NCBI RefSeq assembly: GCF_020532645.1 | Contig: NZ_JAJAUZ010000009.1 | Coordinates: 62,001-126,000, forward strand | From: Streptomyces bambusae | GTDB lineage: Bacteria; Actinomycetota; Actinomycetes; Streptomycetales; Streptomycetaceae | Length of the DNA stretch: 64,000 nucleotides | Direction: 5' to 3' | Part shown: positions 25,370 through 33,790 of the stretch, piece by piece | How positions within the stretch are numbered: the stretch's first letter is position 1 | Layout of the letters: each line of letters begins with the position of its first letter | The notes under the pieces: generated by a model | What the model was told of the DNA's origin: nothing | The model's input: the letters and a program-made list of their open reading frames with translations, nothing else | Database searches by the model: none | Made by a program: the position numbers and the translations under genes

Positions 25370-27604
25370 TCAGGAGCCGGCGGGGAACCTGCCCCAGGCC
25401 CGGTGCTCGGAGAGGGCGGCGCCGACCCGCTCGACGACGGCCGCGCTGCTGTCGCCGAGGGCGATCCCGGGGCCGTCCGTGGCGATGCCGGCACTCGCGA
25501 AGAGCCGGTCTGCGCCGTCCCAGCCGCCGAGGGCCTTCCCGTGGCGGTAGGCCTCGGTGAGCAGGAGCAGGACGCGGGGGTCGGTTCCCGCCGGCTCCGG
25601 GACGCCGGCTTTCGCGTCCCGGGCGCCGCGGGCGTCGGAGCCCGGCTCGGGGGCGCCGGCGAACAGCAGGGCGTCGAATTCGACGGAGCGGGCGGTGGCG
25701 AACGTGCGCTGTACGGCGACGGGCTCTCCGTCCGGGTCGAGGTCGGCTCCGGTCGGGGCGACGACGAGCGGCACCAGGCCCGCGTCGAGGACGGCCTGCC
25801 GGGCGTTCCGTACGCCGTCGGGGTCGGCTGTCCCATCGGTGACGATGCCGACTGTCCGGCCGTCGATGGGCCAGGTGGCGCCGAGTTGGGAGAGGGCCGG
25901 GCTGGGGTCGGCTGCGGCGAGCGGGACGGTGGCCTCCGGGGCGGGCAGTCCGAGGCCCTCGGCCACGCTCGCGCACAGGTCGGGGTCGATGTTGGCCAGG
26001 ACGCCGAGCACGCGTTCCCTGATGGCCGGCTCGTGGCACTTGCCAAGTTCGAAGGTGTAGGCGGCGATGATGTGTGCCCGTTCGGGCGGGGTCATGCTCA
26101 GCCAGAAGAGCCGGGGCTGGCTGAAGTGGTCCGAGAAGGAGGCCGGCGCCTCGCGCCTTTTGGCCGCTTCGGGGATCGTGACCGGTGCCTCGATGTACGC
26201 GCCGGTGTCGGCGCCGGCGAGGAAGGGGCAGCCGCCGTCGAGGCTGTTGGGCCGGTAGGGGGCGACGCCGGTGTGGACGGCGGTCTGGTGCATGCCGTCG
26301 CGGAGCATGTCGTTGACGGGGGCGTGCGGCCGGTTGACCGGGATCTGGCCGAAGTTCGGTCCGCCGAGGCGGCTGATCTGGGTGTCGAGGTACGAGAAGA
26401 GCCGGCCGGCCAGCAGCGGATCGTCGGTGACGTCGATCCCGGGGACGAGGTGGCCGGGGTGGAAGGCGACCTGTTCGGTCTCCGCGAAGAAGTTCCTGGT
26501 GTTGGCGTTCAGGGTCATCAGCCCGATGGGCTGGACGGGGGACAGCTCCTCGGGGACGATCTTGGTGGGGTCCAGCAGGTCGATGCCCTCGAACGTCTGC
26601 TCCGGGGTGTCCGGGAACACCTGGATTCCCAGCTCCCACTGCGGGAACGCACCGGATTCGATGGCGTCGAAGAGGTCACGCCGGTGGAAGTCGGGGTCCA
26701 TGCCGCCGATCAGCTGGGCTTCCTCCCAGACCAGGGAGTGCACCCCCAGCTTCGGCTTCCAGTGGAACTTCGCCAGGGCCGTGCCGCCGGCCGGGCCGAC
26801 GAGGCGGAAGGTGTGGACGCCGAATCCCTCCATCATGCGGTAGGAGCGCGGGATGCCCCGGTCGGACATGTTCCACAGGGTGTGGTGGGTGGCCTCGGTG
26901 TGCAGGGAGACGAAGTCCCAGAAGGTGTCGTGCGCGCTCTGGGCCTGCGGGATCTCCCGGTCCGGGTGCGGTTTGCCGGCATGGATGACGTCGGGGAACT
27001 TGACCGCGTCCTGGATGAAGAAGACGGGGATGTTGTTGCCGACGAGGTCGAATGTGCCTTCGTCGGTGTAGAACTTGGTCGCGAAGCCGCGGGTGTCGCG
27101 CACGGTGTCGGCCGAGCCCCGTGATCCGAGCACGGTCGAGAACCGCACGAACACCGGCGTCTCGACGTCCTTCGCCAGGAAGGCGGCCCGGGTCACCTCG
27201 CCGGCCGTGCCGTAGCCCTGGAAGACCCCGTGTGCGGCGGCTCCGCGTGCGTGCACCACCCGCTCCGGGATCCGCTCGTGGTCGAAGTGGGTGATCTTCT
27301 CGCGGAGGTGGTGGTCCTGGATCAGCACCGGCCCCCGCGCCCCCGCCTTGAGGGAGTGGTCGGTGTCGTACAGCCTGGCTCCCTGGGCCGTGGTGAGGTG
27401 GGCGCCGCTCTGCGCGACGCGCGCCTGGCCGGCTCCGGTGGCCTGGCCGGTCGGGCTCACCGTCTCGGGCCCTTCCTGGTCCGGCTTGGCCGGCAGCGGT
27501 GCCACGGGCTCGGTCGGCTCCGCCACGGCCGGCGGGACAGGTCCCGGCTCGCCCGGCACAGGGCCGTCCCCCGGCCCCGGTGCCGCCGCGCTGCGCTTCG
27601 TCAT
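25370..27604 (-). CDS. Large-subunit (clade II) heme catalase
   Basis: 744 residues from ATG 27604. A Pro/Gly-rich N-terminal arm (~1-70) precedes the catalase core: distal His118 in RVVHARGAAAHG, distal Asn in LVGNNIPVFF, and the proximal heme Tyr in GRLFSYLDTQISRLG. Past ~residue 590 follows the flavodoxin/DJ-1-like C-terminal domain (GRTVGIVTDGTADPDGVRNARQAVLDAGLVPLVV, then ALLFAGAPEP) typical of HPII/KatE-size enzymes. It decomposes hydrogen peroxide in the cytoplasm. Upstream at 27703-27747 lie two 13-bp direct repeats that may bind a regulator. Confidence 0.95.
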   Translation of the reverse strand: MTKRSAAAPGPGDGPVPGEPGPVPPAVAEPTEPVAPLPAKPDQEGPETVSPTGQATGAGQARVAQSGAHLTTAQGARLYDTDHSLKAGARGPVLIQDHHLREKITHFDHERIPERVVHARGAAAHGVFQGYGTAGEVTRAAFLAKDVETPVFVRFSTVLGSRGSADTVRDTRGFATKFYTDEGTFDLVGNNIPVFFIQDAVKFPDVIHAGKPHPDREIPQAQSAHDTFWDFVSLHTEATHHTLWNMSDRGIPRSYRMMEGFGVHTFRLVGPAGGTALAKFHWKPKLGVHSLVWEEAQLIGGMDPDFHRRDLFDAIESGAFPQWELGIQVFPDTPEQTFEGIDLLDPTKIVPEELSPVQPIGLMTLNANTRNFFAETEQVAFHPGHLVPGIDVTDDPLLAGRLFSYLDTQISRLGGPNFGQIPVNRPHAPVNDMLRDGMHQTAVHTGVAPYRPNSLDGGCPFLAGADTGAYIEAPVTIPEAAKRREAPASFSDHFSQPRLFWLSMTPPERAHIIAAYTFELGKCHEPAIRERVLGVLANIDPDLCASVAEGLGLPAPEATVPLAAADPSPALSQLGATWPIDGRTVGIVTDGTADPDGVRNARQAVLDAGLVPLVVAPTGADLDPDGEPVAVQRTFATARSVEFDALLFAGAPEPGSDARGARDAKAGVPEPAGTDPRVLLLLTEAYRHGKALGGWDGADRLFASAGIATDGPGIALGDSSAAVVERVGAALSEHRAWGRFPAGS

Positions 27605-27702
27605 GTCGTCTCCCAAGGACGGGTCGGCTGGATGTTGCGGCCACGGCCCGCAGGTCCCGGCCGGGTGTGGCACGTACATGGGGCGCGTGCCCGGATCCGG
27701 CC

Positions 27703-27747
27703 GGAAGAACCATCGGGGGGAGCCGGGACCGCCGGGAAGAACGATCG
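27703..27747. promoter_or_regulatory. Direct repeats upstream of the catalase gene
   Basis: GGAAGAACCATCG (27703-27715) and GGAAGAACGATCG (27735-27747) are 13-bp direct repeats with one difference, spaced 32 bp centre to centre (about three helical turns). They lie 100-145 bp upstream of the catalase start. Candidate regulator sites only. Confidence 0.35.
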
Positions 27748-27761
27748 GACGGCCCGGGTAC

Positions 27762-28766
27762 CTAGGCTGCGAACGGGGCCACGTCCGCGGCCGCCATGTC
27801 CAGGCGCAGTCTCTTGAAGCGGGCGGGATGGCGGTGGAGGCCGCTGAGGTCCACCGCGGTGTCGGTGCTGATCTCGGCGACCAGTTCGGGGTCGACCAGG
27901 GTGACCGTCAGGGGTTCCGGGCTGCCCCAGGCCGACGTGAACCGCATGCCGGCCCAGGGGTGGTCGTCCGCGGCCGGCCTGAGGTTGCCGCCGACCAGGC
28001 GGGCGTCCTCGGCACGCAGCGGGGCCGTGCGGCCGATCGGGAGGAGACGGCCCTGCGGGTCACGGCGGCCGAGGAGGAGGAGCCGGGGGCGGGCGGGTGA
28101 GCCGGTGATCGCGCCGATGACGGCTTCCGTCGTGTCCCGGCGCCGGAGCTTGTACCAGCCTTTCCGTCCCGGCTGGTAGGGCTGGTCCATCGCCTTCACC
28201 ACGATCCCTTCGACCCCGGTGAGGTCCGTCGCGGCCTCCAGCCACTCCTCGGCCTCGACCAGGTCCGTGGTCATGGGGCACAGCGTCCACGGGGCCGACA
28301 GGCCGTGGTCGACGAAGAGCCGTTCGAGCCGGAGCCGGCGTTGCCGGTAGGGGTGGCGCAGCAGCTCGGTCCCGTCCTGCTGGAGCAGGTCGAAGGCGAT
28401 GAAGAAGGCGGGCAGGGACGGGGCGAGTCCGCGCGGAGCGGTGCGGCCGCGGGCCGCGGTGCGTTGCTGCAGGCCCGCGAAGGACAGGCTGCGGGTGCCG
28501 GCGTCCCAGACGACGAGTTCTCCGTCGAGGACCAGACCGGGCGGCAGCTGCCGGGCGCCGGCGACGAGGTCCGGAAACCGGCTCTGGATCTGTGCACCGC
28601 GCCGGGTGTGCAGCACCAGCCCGTCCCCGGCTCCCGCGGAGGTGAACAGCACCGCCCGACAGCCGTCGAACTTCCGCTCGAAGGCCAGTTCTCCCTGTAC
28701 GCTCGGGCCGGGCACCGATTCCACGGCCTGCGCGAGCATCGGCGCGACGGGCGGCTGCAGCGTCAC
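27762..28766 (-). CDS. ATP-dependent DNA ligase (LigC-like)
   Basis: 334 residues from GTG 28766. The nucleotidyl Lys is K32 in FERKFDGCRA. Downstream ligase motifs are visible: motif III LDGELVVWD, IIIa FFIAFDLLQQDG, motif IV VEGIVVKAMDQPY, motif V GWYKLRRRDTTEAVIG, and an OB fold at the C-terminus. The absence of a polymerase or nuclease domain separates it from LigD; its size suits LigC. Found with Ku and UdgX in the same region, it is likely to serve non-homologous end joining or base-excision ligation. Confidence 0.88.
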   Translation of the reverse strand: MTLQPPVAPMLAQAVESVPGPSVQGELAFERKFDGCRAVLFTSAGAGDGLVLHTRRGAQIQSRFPDLVAGARQLPPGLVLDGELVVWDAGTRSLSFAGLQQRTAARGRTAPRGLAPSLPAFFIAFDLLQQDGTELLRHPYRQRRLRLERLFVDHGLSAPWTLCPMTTDLVEAEEWLEAATDLTGVEGIVVKAMDQPYQPGRKGWYKLRRRDTTEAVIGAITGSPARPRLLLLGRRDPQGRLLPIGRTAPLRAEDARLVGGNLRPAADDHPWAGMRFTSAWGSPEPLTVTLVDPELVAEISTDTAVDLSGLHRHPARFKRLRLDMAAADVAPFAA

Positions 28767-28950
28767 CTTCTTGCGGCCTCCTTGCCCATGGGGTCGTGCA
28801 GCGGCTGCCCCCGGTCACCTGCCGGCAAACGACGTGCCCGCCGGCCCGGCAGCCCGTCCGGCCGGGAGCCGTCGGGGAAGCGGGCCGGCACGTCGGCGGA
28901 CCCCGGGAGCGGGTGCGCATCAGGCTCGGATCCCTGGGCACGTGCCGAGC

Positions 28951-30498
28951 ATGAACTCACGTCCCGACCCCGGAGGGTCCTACTGGATGCAGACGGCCGC
29001 CCTGCCGTCCTTCGCCCCCCTCGCGGAGGACGCCGAGGCGGACGCCGCGGTCGTCGGCGGCGGTATCGCGGGGCTGTCCACCGCCTGGGAACTCGCCCGG
29101 GCGGGGCTGCGCGTCATCGTGCTCGAAGCGGACCGCGTCGCGGGCGGTGTCACCGGGCACACGACGGGAAAGCTGACCGTCCTGCACACCTCCGTGTACG
29201 ACATGCTGCGCCGCAGGCACGGTGAGGACGCCGCCCGCGACTACGCGGATTCGCAGAGCGCCGCGTTGCGGCACGTCTTCGAGGTGGCGGGGAGGCTGGG
29301 CATCGACTGCGAACTCGAGACGCGCCCCGCCCTCACGTACACGAGGCAGCCCGACGGCGTCGGCGCGCTGCGGGCGGAGGCCGAGGCGGCGCGGGCCGCC
29401 GGTCTGGACGCGTCGTTCGTCACCGAGACCGGGTTGCCCTTCCCCGTCTCCGGCGCGGTCAGGGTCGAGGACCAGGCGCAGTTCCATCCGCTCAAGTACC
29501 TCGGCGGTCTCGTGGCCGACATCGTGGCGCACGGGGGCCGGGTCTTCGAGGGAACCCGGGTCACCGGCCTCTCGCACGGTGATCCCTGCCGGCTCACCAC
29601 GGAGGGCGGGGCGACGGTCACCGCCGGGCACGTCGTCGTGGCCACCCACCATCCCGTCTTCGACCACGCCGTCCTGGCCACCCGGCTCACCCAGCACCGC
29701 GATCTCGTGGTCGCGGGGCCGCTGCCCGCCGACCGGGACCCGGGCGGCATGTTCATCACCCGGGAGGGCGGCAAGCGCTCGGTGCGCACTGCGCCGCTCG
29801 CGGACGGCAGCCGGCTCCTGATCGTCACCGGGGAGGTGTTCGCGCCGGGCACCGGGGCGGACACCCGGGCCGGGTACGCCCGCCTGGAGGAATGGACGGA
29901 GCAGCAGTTCCCCGGGGTGACGGTCTCCCACCGGTGGGCGGCGCAGGACAACAGCGCCACGGACGACGTGCCCCTCGTCGGCAGGCTGCCGATGGGCGGC
30001 GGGAACGTGTACGTGGCCACCGGCTTCGCCGGCTGGGGAATGACCGGCGGGGTGATGGCCGGGGCGCTCGTCGCCTCGCTCGTCGCCGGGGCTCCGCAGC
30101 GGTGGGCGGGCCTCTACGACCCCGGCCGTCTCGGTTCCGTCGTACGGACCGCACCGTCGTACCTCAAGGCGCAGTGGGACACCGGCAGGCACTTCGTCAA
30201 GGACCGTCTGGACGCGCTCGGCGACGGCACGCACGGTCCCGTGCGGGACCTGCGGCCGGGTGGGGCGACGGTGGTGCGCGCCGGCGGCGGGGCCTGTGCC
30301 GTGCACCGCGACGATGAGGGCGGGCTGCACGCCGTGTCCGCCGTCTGCACCCACATGGGATGCCTGGTCGCATTCAACAACGCCGAACGCACCTGGGAGT
30401 GCCCCTGCCACGGCTCCCGCTTCGGCATCGACGGCACCGTCCTGCAAGGTCCGGCACTGAGCCCGCTGGAGCGGCGGGATCCGGGCGACCTCCTGTGA
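28951..30498 (+). CDS. FAD-dependent oxidoreductase with C-terminal Rieske domain
   Basis: 515 residues from ATG 28951. A DAO-type FAD domain starts with the dinucleotide fold VVGGGIAGLSTAWELARAG (residue ~35), with GHTTGKLTVLH and the C-terminal flavin contact YVATGFAGWGMTGGVMAG. A Rieske 2Fe-2S domain completes the protein: CTHMGC (C466) and CPCHGS (from about C484). The combination occurs in amine or proline-betaine-type dehydrogenases and uncharacterised stress proteins. Substrate unknown; the built-in Rieske centre suggests electron output to a soluble or membrane carrier. The gene is followed by a 12-bp terminator. Confidence 0.9.
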   Translation: MNSRPDPGGSYWMQTAALPSFAPLAEDAEADAAVVGGGIAGLSTAWELARAGLRVIVLEADRVAGGVTGHTTGKLTVLHTSVYDMLRRRHGEDAARDYADSQSAALRHVFEVAGRLGIDCELETRPALTYTRQPDGVGALRAEAEAARAAGLDASFVTETGLPFPVSGAVRVEDQAQFHPLKYLGGLVADIVAHGGRVFEGTRVTGLSHGDPCRLTTEGGATVTAGHVVVATHHPVFDHAVLATRLTQHRDLVVAGPLPADRDPGGMFITREGGKRSVRTAPLADGSRLLIVTGEVFAPGTGADTRAGYARLEEWTEQQFPGVTVSHRWAAQDNSATDDVPLVGRLPMGGGNVYVATGFAGWGMTGGVMAGALVASLVAGAPQRWAGLYDPGRLGSVVRTAPSYLKAQWDTGRHFVKDRLDALGDGTHGPVRDLRPGGATVVRAGGGACAVHRDDEGGLHAVSAVCTHMGCLVAFNNAERTWECPCHGSRFGIDGTVLQGPALSPLERRDPGDLL

Positions 30499-30525
30499 CG
30501 TGACGTCGGACGGCCGTCGCGCGCC

Positions 30526-30564
30526 AGGACCCGGCCGAGGTGACTACGGGCCCGGCCGGGTCCT
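30526..30564 (+). terminator. Terminator after the FAD-Rieske gene
   Basis: AGGACCCGGCCG (30526-30537) and CGGCCGGGTCCT (30553-30564) form a perfect 12-bp stem with a 15-base loop, 28 bases past the stop. Confidence 0.7.
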
Positions 30565-30661
30565 GTTCTCATGGCGGAGCCACCGCGGCTCACAGCTGGA
30601 CCCTCCCACAGGCGGCGGTCCGCCGCGCGCCGGGGCCGGTGGTCGGGTGACGCGGGCGTGC

Positions 30662-31321
30662 TCAGCCCAGGGCGCCCGCCGCCACCGCCAGGTCCGCCAC
30701 CAGGCCGCGGAAGGCCGTCTCGCGGTCGCCGGAACGGAGCACCGAGGACGGGTGGACGGTCGCCAGCAGCCGGCCGCGCGGTGCGTCGGCAGCCCCGCCG
30801 ACTCCCGGTGCCCCACCGTTCAGGTCGGGCATCGGGCGCAGTACACCCCGGTGTTCGCCCACCCGGAAAGAGCTGCCGAACAGGGCTTTGCCCGCCGTGC
30901 TGCCGAGGAGGACCAGGACGTCCGGGGAGACGAGGTGCAGCTCGGCCAGCAGCCACGGCCGGCACGCCGTCATCTCGCGCAGGCTGGGTGCCTTGTGGAT
31001 GCGGCGCTTGCCCGGGCCGGATCGGGTGAACTTGAAGTGCTTGACGGCGTTGGTGACGTACGGCTGCTCGTCGCCGAGCCCGGCTTCCTCCAGAGCCCGG
31101 CGCAGCAGGCGCCCGGCGGGGCCGACGAAGGGCTCGCCGCGCAGGTCCTCCTGGTCGCCGGGCTGTTCCCCCAGGAGGAAGAGGCGGGCGTGGCCGGTGC
31201 CCGCCCCGAACACGGTCTGGGTGGCGTTCTCGTACAGCGGGCAACCCCGGCAGTCCGCCGCCGCCTTCCGAAGGCCGGGCAGTCCGCCGCGTTGCGGCAG
31301 GAAGGGAGTCGCGTCGTACAC
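30662..31321 (-). CDS. udgX: UdgX-type uracil-DNA glycosylase
   Basis: 219 residues from GTG 31321. The open frame continues to an ATG at 31531, but that would overlap the divergent gene's start and its extra N-terminus is Pro/Arg-rich shadow-like sequence. Signatures: CRGCPLYENATQTVFG with the first two Fe-S cysteines, LFLLGEQPGDQEDLRGEPFVGPAGRLL (motif A), and the UdgX-specific KRRIH loop (residues 105-109). H109 of that loop forms a covalent bond with the abasic site in characterised UdgX. Motif B is HPSSVLRS. Role: capture and removal of uracil from DNA. Confidence 0.93.
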   Translation of the reverse strand: MYDATPFLPQRGGLPGLRKAAADCRGCPLYENATQTVFGAGTGHARLFLLGEQPGDQEDLRGEPFVGPAGRLLRRALEEAGLGDEQPYVTNAVKHFKFTRSGPGKRRIHKAPSLREMTACRPWLLAELHLVSPDVLVLLGSTAGKALFGSSFRVGEHRGVLRPMPDLNGGAPGVGGAADAPRGRLLATVHPSSVLRSGDRETAFRGLVADLAVAAGALG

Positions 31322-31529
31322 GCCAGGCCGCTGCCCGGAGCGGCTCCGGCGAAACGGGGCGCGCAGAGGACCGGCGGGGCTGCGGACGGCCGGGCGTGGG
31401 GTTCCGGACGGGCGAGCGGGGTAGGCGCACGGTCGTGGCCGGCCTTCCCGCCGGTGCCGTGCCGGCGACGGCGCGGCGACGACCGGCCGGGGGCCCGAAA
31501 GCGGAAATGGGAACGGTGGTGAGTACGCC

Positions 31530-32117
31530 ATGTCACGGGTGACGGTGGAAGGGGACGAGGTCGTCGTCCGGCTGGGCTTTGGGGAATGGCTGCCGGCGCG
31601 GCGGCGCGAGATCCGCGTGCCGGCCTCGACGGTGCGCGGCGTCCGGATCGAGACCAACTGGTGGCGCGCGCTCCGCGGTGAGGCCGGGCGGGGCCGGTGG
31701 GCGCCGGGGCGGTGCGTGGGGGTCCGGCAGGCGGCCGACGGCGAGCAGTTCGTCGCTCTGAAGGCGGGCGGGCCCGTGCTCTGCATGGAACTGGGTGCCG
31801 GTGCGCCGTTCCGCGAAGTGGCCGTGTCCGTCCGCGCTGCCGACGCCGAGGAGGCCCAGCGGGTGGTGCGCGCGGCGATGCCCGAGGCGCCCGGGGAGTC
31901 TGTGGACTCCGGCGGGGAGGCCGGGCGGGAGCGGCTGCTGCTCCCGCACGAGGGGCGGATGGTGGACGAGCACGGCCGCCCGCCCGGGGTGCCGTCGCGG
32001 ACCGGCAGTGGTGCGGCGGGGCAGCCGCTCGATGCGGAGCGGGTGGACCGGGCCAATGCCGACCGTCCTCGGAGGGACCACGTGGTCCGCTGGGCCGACG
32101 AGCCCCACGTCGACTGA
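31530..32117 (+). CDS. Hypothetical protein, possible PH-like barrel with charged tail
   Basis: 195 residues from ATG 31530. The first ~115 residues alternate beta strands (RVTVEGDEVVVRLGFGEWLPARRREIRVPASTVRGVRIET, then GEQFVALKAGGPVLCMELG and FREVAVSVRAADAEEAQRVV), a pattern close to bacterial PH-like proteins. The rest is disordered and charged, ending RRDHVVRWADEPHVD. No function can be assigned. It is divergent from udgX with about 200 bp between the starts, and converges with the CBS protein gene. Confidence 0.65.
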   Translation: MSRVTVEGDEVVVRLGFGEWLPARRREIRVPASTVRGVRIETNWWRALRGEAGRGRWAPGRCVGVRQAADGEQFVALKAGGPVLCMELGAGAPFREVAVSVRAADAEEAQRVVRAAMPEAPGESVDSGGEAGRERLLLPHEGRMVDEHGRPPGVPSRTGSGAAGQPLDAERVDRANADRPRRDHVVRWADEPHVD

Positions 32118-32143
32118 AGCCTGCGGCACCGGCGGACGGGGGA

Positions 32144-32563
32144 CTACGCGTTCGGCGCGGCGGCGCTGATGTCCGCGAGGGCGGACGTGCTGTCGCGGTC
32201 CATGGCGAGATCGCCCAGGGAGACGATGCCCACCGGTCGGTCCTGCTCGACCACGGGCAGCCGGCGCAGCGCATGGGTGCGCATCAGCTCGACGGCCTTG
32301 TCGACGTCGTCGTCCGGGCCGATGGTGACGGTTGCTTCGCTGCACACGTCGGCGACGGTCGTGTCCTCGGGTTCCTTGCCTTCGGCCAGCACCCGTACGA
32401 CGAGGTCGCGGTCGGTGACGACGCCCTTGAGGCGGCCGTCGTCGACGACGAGGACGTCGCCGATGTCCTCGTCGCGCATGCGGCGGGCGGCCTGCGCCAC
32501 CGACAGCTGGGGTGCGGCGGTGACCAGACGCCCGGTCATGACTTCGCGGATCTTCTCGGACAT
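32144..32563 (-). CDS. Tandem CBS domain protein
   Basis: 139 residues from ATG 32563. Two CBS motifs fill the protein: KIREVMTGRLVTAAPQLSVAQAARRMRDEDIGDVLVVDDGRLKGVVTDRDLV and ATVTIGPDDDVDKAVELMRTHALRRLPVVEQDRPVGIVSLGDLA. A pair forms a Bateman module that binds adenine nucleotides (ATP, AMP, NADH). As a stand-alone protein it is likely an energy-state sensor. Such genes recur in actinobacterial stress regions beside hypoxia or peroxide genes, as here. Confidence 0.92.
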   Translation of the reverse strand: MSEKIREVMTGRLVTAAPQLSVAQAARRMRDEDIGDVLVVDDGRLKGVVTDRDLVVRVLAEGKEPEDTTVADVCSEATVTIGPDDDVDKAVELMRTHALRRLPVVEQDRPVGIVSLGDLAMDRDSTSALADISAAAPNA

Positions 32564-32636
32564 GGGTTCCTCCCTCTCGCGGGCCTCCGTCGCCGCCGCT
32601 GCCCGGGCCGGCGCGGCGTAAACGACCGGGCGGGCG

Positions 32637-32661
32637 CCGGTCCGGTCCGGTCCGGTCCGGT
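32637..32661. repeat. Five CCGGT tandem repeats next to the ku stop codon
   Basis: Five perfect CCGGT units run from 32637 to 32661 and abut the ku stop codon (32661-32663, minus strand). Non-coding. Confidence 0.85.
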
Positions 32662-33617
32662 CAGGCGGCCTCGGCTCCGCGCGTGAGGGCGTCGATGAGT
32701 TCCCGGCGGTTCATGCCGGAGCGGCCCGCTATGCCGGCGGAGGCCGCCTTCTCGTACAGCTCGGCCTTGGTGAGCGACTCCAGTGCGGACTTCCCGGGCT
32801 CGGCGCGGCTGCGCCCCTTCGCGGAGCGCTTGCCTCCACCCCGGGCTCCTTCGATGCTCGCGCGCAGGGCTTCCGTCAGGTCGATGACGTTCGTCGCCTC
32901 CGCCGGGAGCTCGGCCTTCTCCACGGTCTCGCCGGCCTGTTTGGCCTTGACCAGGGCGGTGACCTTCTCCCGGTAGGTGTCGTGGAAGGCCTCGGGGTCC
33001 CAGTCGATGCCGAGCGCGGTGATGAGCTGCTCCGCCATCTTCATCTCGTTCGCGCTCGTCCTGGCCGAGGCGGCGGGCAGGTCGGGGACCTCCTGACGGG
33101 GGTCGCGGATCTCGTCGGCCCAGTGCAGCGTGTGCAGGGTCAGGATGCCGTTCTCGGACTTGAGGGCGACGAGGTACTCGCGGCCGCGCATGACGAAGGT
33201 GGCGACACCGGCGCGGTTGGTCCTGGCGAGGGACCGCTCCAGCAGGGCGTACACCTTGGCGTACTCCTTGCCCTTGGGGCCGAGGTAGTAGGTCCGGTCG
33301 AAGAAGACCGGGTCGATCTCGTCCAGGTCGGCGAAGCCGGCGATCTCCAGGACCTTGGACCGGCCCGGCGCGATGTCGTCGAGCTCGGCGGGTTCGACCA
33401 GGACGTACTCCCCGCCCGTGTCGTAGCCCTTGACGATGTCGTCGGGACCGACGTCCTTGCCGGTGCGTTCGTTGACGCGCCGGTTGCGGATCCGGTCGGA
33501 GGTTCCGCGCTGCAGCTGGTGGAAGCGGAGGGTGTGGCTGTCGGTCGCGGTGTACATCCCGATGGGCACGCTGACCAGCCCGAAGCTCAGTACGCCGGTC
33601 CAGACGGGTCTGGCCAT
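32661..33617 (-). CDS. ku: Non-homologous end-joining protein Ku
   Basis: 318 residues from ATG 33617. The Ku core begins MARPVWTGVLSFGLVSVPIGMYTATDSH and continues with RIRNRRVNERTGKDVGPDDIVKGYD, FFDRTYYLGP and YALLERSLARTNRAGVATFVMRGREYLV, all typical of bacterial Ku. The C-terminal ~50 residues form a Lys/Arg-rich linker and a helical SAP/Rho-N-like motif (SALESLTKAELYEKAASAGIAGRSGMNRRELIDALTR) that may help DNA binding. It homodimerises on DNA ends and recruits a ligase. LigC and UdgX lie a few kb away. Confidence 0.94.
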   Translation of the reverse strand: MARPVWTGVLSFGLVSVPIGMYTATDSHTLRFHQLQRGTSDRIRNRRVNERTGKDVGPDDIVKGYDTGGEYVLVEPAELDDIAPGRSKVLEIAGFADLDEIDPVFFDRTYYLGPKGKEYAKVYALLERSLARTNRAGVATFVMRGREYLVALKSENGILTLHTLHWADEIRDPRQEVPDLPAASARTSANEMKMAEQLITALGIDWDPEAFHDTYREKVTALVKAKQAGETVEKAELPAEATNVIDLTEALRASIEGARGGGKRSAKGRSRAEPGKSALESLTKAELYEKAASAGIAGRSGMNRRELIDALTRGAEAA

Positions 33618-33790
33618 GCTGATCACCGCCTTGCTGCGAAGTAGGGCGTCTGCCCGCCCCGCGCGTGCCGGAAACGGCGGCCCGCCGGGTGTTTGCCCGG
33701 CGTGCCGGGGGTCAGACGCCTGACAGGGTGCCTTCCGCGCCCCCGGCTCCCGGACCCCGCGGGCCGGACCGGCGGCAGACGGGGTTCGGC

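Noticed and set aside
31322..31531. Longer N-terminus for UdgX up to ATG 31531
   Set aside because: It would overlap the divergent gene's start and adds a Pro/Arg-rich segment that does not fit UdgX proteins, which begin close to the CxxC motif.
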